A DNA stretch of 34,900 nucleotides from Comamonadaceae bacterium (lineage in GTDB: Bacteria; Pseudomonadota; Gammaproteobacteria; Burkholderiales; Burkholderiaceae_C): the NCBI GenBank assembly GCA_947450895.1, contig CANFWT010000025.1, positions 1 to 34,900 of the forward strand. Reading direction: 5' to 3'. The translations under genes and the position numbers were made by a program. This document shows, piece by piece, positions 33,229-34,900 of this stretch. Within the stretch, counting starts at the first letter, position 1. Every line of letters begins with the position of its first letter. Under the pieces are notes generated by a model. That model was not told the DNA's origin. It ran no database searches and saw nothing but the letters and a program-made list of their open reading frames with translations.

Positions 33229-33462
33229 TCAATGTTTAGCCTTGGCTTCTACGTCGATGGTTTCTTTGGCTGCTGCGTTGGCAGCGACTTGCTGGGCTGG
33301 CGCAGCGGATTCGGCCGGCTTTTCGCCGCCATCCTTCATGCCATCCTTGAAGCCCTTGACTGCACCTCCAAGGTCAGAACCGATATTGCGCAGCTTTTTG
33401 GTGCCGAAAATCACTACGATGATGACCAAAAATATGATCAGGTGCGTGGTTGATAAGCCCAT
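33229..33462 (-). CDS. tatA: Tat translocase subunit TatA
   Basis: A 77-aa TatA. A short N-terminal helix ([14 protein letters not shown]) is followed by the [20 protein letters not shown] hinge and amphipathic helix, and then an acidic/alanine tail. TatA oligomerises to form the translocation path. AGGAGA lies five to six bases ahead of the ATG. Upstream gene is HIT (65 bp). Confidence 0.96.
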   Translation of the reverse strand: MGLSTTHLIIFLVIIVVIFGTKKLRNIGSDLGGAVKGFKDGMKDGGEKPAESAAPAQQVAANAAAKETIDVEAKAKH

Positions 33463-33527
33463 GTGTTTCTCCTAAGAAAGTAACGGAATTCTAGTCGCCG
33501 GCCAAAAAGCGCCACAAAGCACGGGCA

Positions 33528-33902
33528 TCAGCCCCGTAACCAGGGTCGTGGCCCACCCATCACGTGAAAGTGCAAATGCCGCACTTCTTGGCCGCCTTCA
33601 ATGCCCGTATTGGTGACCAGGCGATAACCACCGTCGGGATACGGCCGGCAGCCCGCCTGCAAAGCCAGCACTGGCACCAATGCCATCATGCGCCCCATCA
33701 GAGCCGCATGCGCCTGTGTCACCTGTGCCATGGAAGCAATATGCGCCTTTGGAATTAGCAAAAAATGTACCGGCGCCCAGGGTGCAATGTCATGGAAAGC
33801 GTAAAACTCCGCGTCCTCGTACACCGCACGCGATGGAATCTGCTTGGCGACAATTTTGCAAAACAGGCAATCGGGGTCGTGGTCAGGGCTGTGTTCGGTC
33901 AT
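33528..33902 (-). CDS. HIT-family nucleotide hydrolase (HinT-like)
   Basis: A 124-aa histidine-triad protein. The active-site HLHFHV places His109, His111 and His113, with NTGIEGGQEVRHLH upstream as usual. An N-terminal Cys12-x2-Cys15 pair (CLFCKIV) is a zinc site seen in many bacterial HinT proteins. HinT enzymes hydrolyse adenosine phosphoramidates. It lies between hisE and tatA, the standard Burkholderiales order, with gaps of 40 and 65 bp. No strong ribosome binding site is visible. Confidence 0.94.
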   Translation of the reverse strand: MTEHSPDHDPDCLFCKIVAKQIPSRAVYEDAEFYAFHDIAPWAPVHFLLIPKAHIASMAQVTQAHAALMGRMMALVPVLALQAGCRPYPDGGYRLVTNTGIEGGQEVRHLHFHVMGGPRPWLRG

Positions 33903-33942
33903 GGGAGAGGCAACAATCGATCAAAAATGTAAAGCTTGGTCC

Positions 33943-34326
33943 TTAGCCACCACGGGCTTCGCGCAATACCGCCTTGCGCAGCGCCTTTTCCTCAATACCG
34001 CTGGTGCCAGCGCGGCGCTGCAATTCGGCCACCACGTCCGTCGGGGTGAGTCCGTAGTGGGCCAGGGCGATCAGGCAATGGAACCACAAGTCGGCCACCT
34101 CATTGACGATTTTTGCCTTGTCTGCACCGTGGTCGGCGTCCTTGGCAGCCATGACCACCTCGGTGGCCTCTTCGCCAATTTTCTTCAGAAAGGCATCGGG
34201 CCCCTGGTGCAGCAGGCGTGCCACATAGCTCGCCGCGGGGTCGCCGCCGTTGGCCGCTTTGCGGCTCTCAATGACGGCGGCCAGGCGTTCGAGCGCGTCC
34301 AACGAGGCGTCAGGGGTGTGGGTCAC
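33943..34326 (-). CDS. hisE: Phosphoribosyl-ATP pyrophosphatase
   Basis: A 127-aa all-alpha NTP pyrophosphohydrolase catalysing the second step of histidine synthesis. The metal-binding helices are [18 protein letters not shown] and [15 protein letters not shown], with conserved Glu and Asp residues. It is a separate protein here, not fused to HisI as in enterobacteria. The start codon is GTG; a Shine-Dalgarno-like AAGG is about 11 bases ahead. It follows hisI after 13 bp. Confidence 0.95.
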   Translation of the reverse strand: MTHTPDASLDALERLAAVIESRKAANGGDPAASYVARLLHQGPDAFLKKIGEEATEVVMAAKDADHGADKAKIVNEVADLWFHCLIALAHYGLTPTDVVAELQRRAGTSGIEEKALRKAVLREARGG

Positions 34327-34339
34327 AAAAGTTTTCGCC

Positions 34340-34729
34340 TTATTTGTAAATCGTGTCGGGGCTCTTCAATACGGGGTCCATGGCCTGCCACTGGCCGTCC
34401 TGGAGCACGCTGAAAAAGCAGCTGTGCCGCCCAGTGTGGCAAGCGATGCCCGGAGTATGCCCTTGCTGGGTGACGGTCAGCAACACCACGTCAGTGTCGC
34501 AATCGACCCGGATTTCGTGCACCACTTGCACATGGCCCGACTCCTCGCCCTTGAACCAGAGTTTGTTGCGCGAGCGGCTGAAATACACCGCGCGACCCAA
34601 TTCGGCCGTTTTTTGCAGGGCCTCGCGGTTCATCCAGGCGAACATCAGCACGTCTTTGCTGCCCTGCTCTTGCGCAATCGCGGGCACCAGGCCCTGGGCG
34701 TCCCACCGAATTTCATCCAACCAGCCCAT
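34340..34729 (-). CDS. hisI: Phosphoribosyl-AMP cyclohydrolase
   Basis: A 129-aa zinc enzyme for the third step of histidine synthesis. Family marks: [13 protein letters not shown] near the N terminus, [20 protein letters not shown], the metal-binding DCDTDVVLL, and the C-terminal [13 protein letters not shown] with Cys ligands. The ATG at 34729 lies two bases after the hisF stop; a TTG at 34735 would overlap hisF. Separate from hisE. Confidence 0.95.
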   Translation of the reverse strand: MGWLDEIRWDAQGLVPAIAQEQGSKDVLMFAWMNREALQKTAELGRAVYFSRSRNKLWFKGEESGHVQVVHEIRVDCDTDVVLLTVTQQGHTPGIACHTGRHSCFFSVLQDGQWQAMDPVLKSPDTIYK

Positions 34730-34731
34730 AG

Positions 34732-34900
34732 TCAATCCAGTCGCACGGGAATACCGCGCGCGGCCATGCGTGCTTTGGCCTGGCCCACGGTGAATTCGCC
34801 GTAATGAAAAATGCTGGCCGCCAGCACCGCGTCAGCGCCGCCTAGGCTCACGCCATCGGCCAGGTGGTCCAGCGTGCCCACGCCGCCCGAAGCGATAACA
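34732..34900 (-). CDS. hisF: Imidazole glycerol phosphate synthase cyclase subunit, partial
   Basis: The C-terminal 55 or so residues are inside the window; the rest lies beyond position 34900. The visible part contains [13 protein letters not shown], the phosphate-binding segment of the HisF barrel, then [17 protein letters not shown] and the ending GIPVRLD before a TGA. It is followed after two bases by the hisI ATG, so the two are tightly linked. Confidence 0.93.
   Translation of the reverse strand, partial: VIASGGVGTLDHLADGVSLGGADAVLAASIFHYGEFTVGQAKARMAARGIPVRLD

Overview
The window looks like a chromosomal segment of a GC-rich betaproteobacterium of the order Burkholderiales, most likely family Comamonadaceae (Rhodoferax/Polaromonas-like). 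This is inferred from protein sequence style and from gene orders I associate with that group: hisFIE-HIT-tatABC, petABC-sspAB and phaC-phaA-phaB. Almost everything is housekeeping or metabolic. I see no transposase, integrase, phage gene, CRISPR array or toxin-antitoxin pair.

Layout. Positions 1-651 hold no credible gene. They hold three copies of a 130-180 bp repeat (one inverted), rich in hairpins and G-runs. Positions 652-4162 (minus) are an overlapping three-gene operon: PLP aminotransferase, DUF1275 membrane protein and a PhoD-like phosphatase. The nth gene (plus) and nnrD (minus) follow. Positions 6002-11706 (minus) are a vitamin B12 uptake operon: cobalamin riboswitch, btuB, a cobalamin-binding-type protein with no signal peptide, btuF, btuC, btuD; the last four overlap by 4 nt each. 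On the plus strand come a ZapB-like coiled-coil gene, zapA, the 6S RNA gene and a TauE/SafE exporter. These converge through a palindromic terminator on the minus-strand polyhydroxybutyrate operon phaC-phaA-phaB.

From 17409 to 21798 the genes are a small membrane protein, the convergently overlapping pgeF/yfiH (minus), and a plus-strand run: ABM monooxygenase-like, FAH-family hydrolase, zinc-ribbon Nudix, an unlisted 56-aa ORF, and a DnaQ-exonuclease/GIY-YIG fusion. The rnr gene (minus) is head to head with tRNA-Leu(CAG). tRNA-Thr(UGU) and its terminator lie downstream of sspB. The minus-strand block nif3-pdxA-petABC-sspAB encodes vitamin B6 synthesis, the cytochrome bc1 complex and stringent-starvation proteins. 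A DegS/DegQ-type protease (plus) separates it from hisF(partial)-hisI-hisE-HIT-tatABC (minus).

Functional links. TatABC is the route expected for the Rieske protein PetA, and possibly for the PhoD-like protein, which has a twin-arginine-like N terminus. PhaA, PhaB and PhaC form a complete acetyl-CoA to PHB route. The B12 cluster is a complete outer-membrane to cytoplasm uptake system under one riboswitch.

I do not see a clearly new multi-gene system. The observations most worth a second look are the G-quadruplex/hairpin repeats at 1-600, the signal-less cobalamin-binding protein inside the btu operon, the unannotated 56-aa ORF at 20204, and the very tight rnr/tRNA-Leu arrangement.
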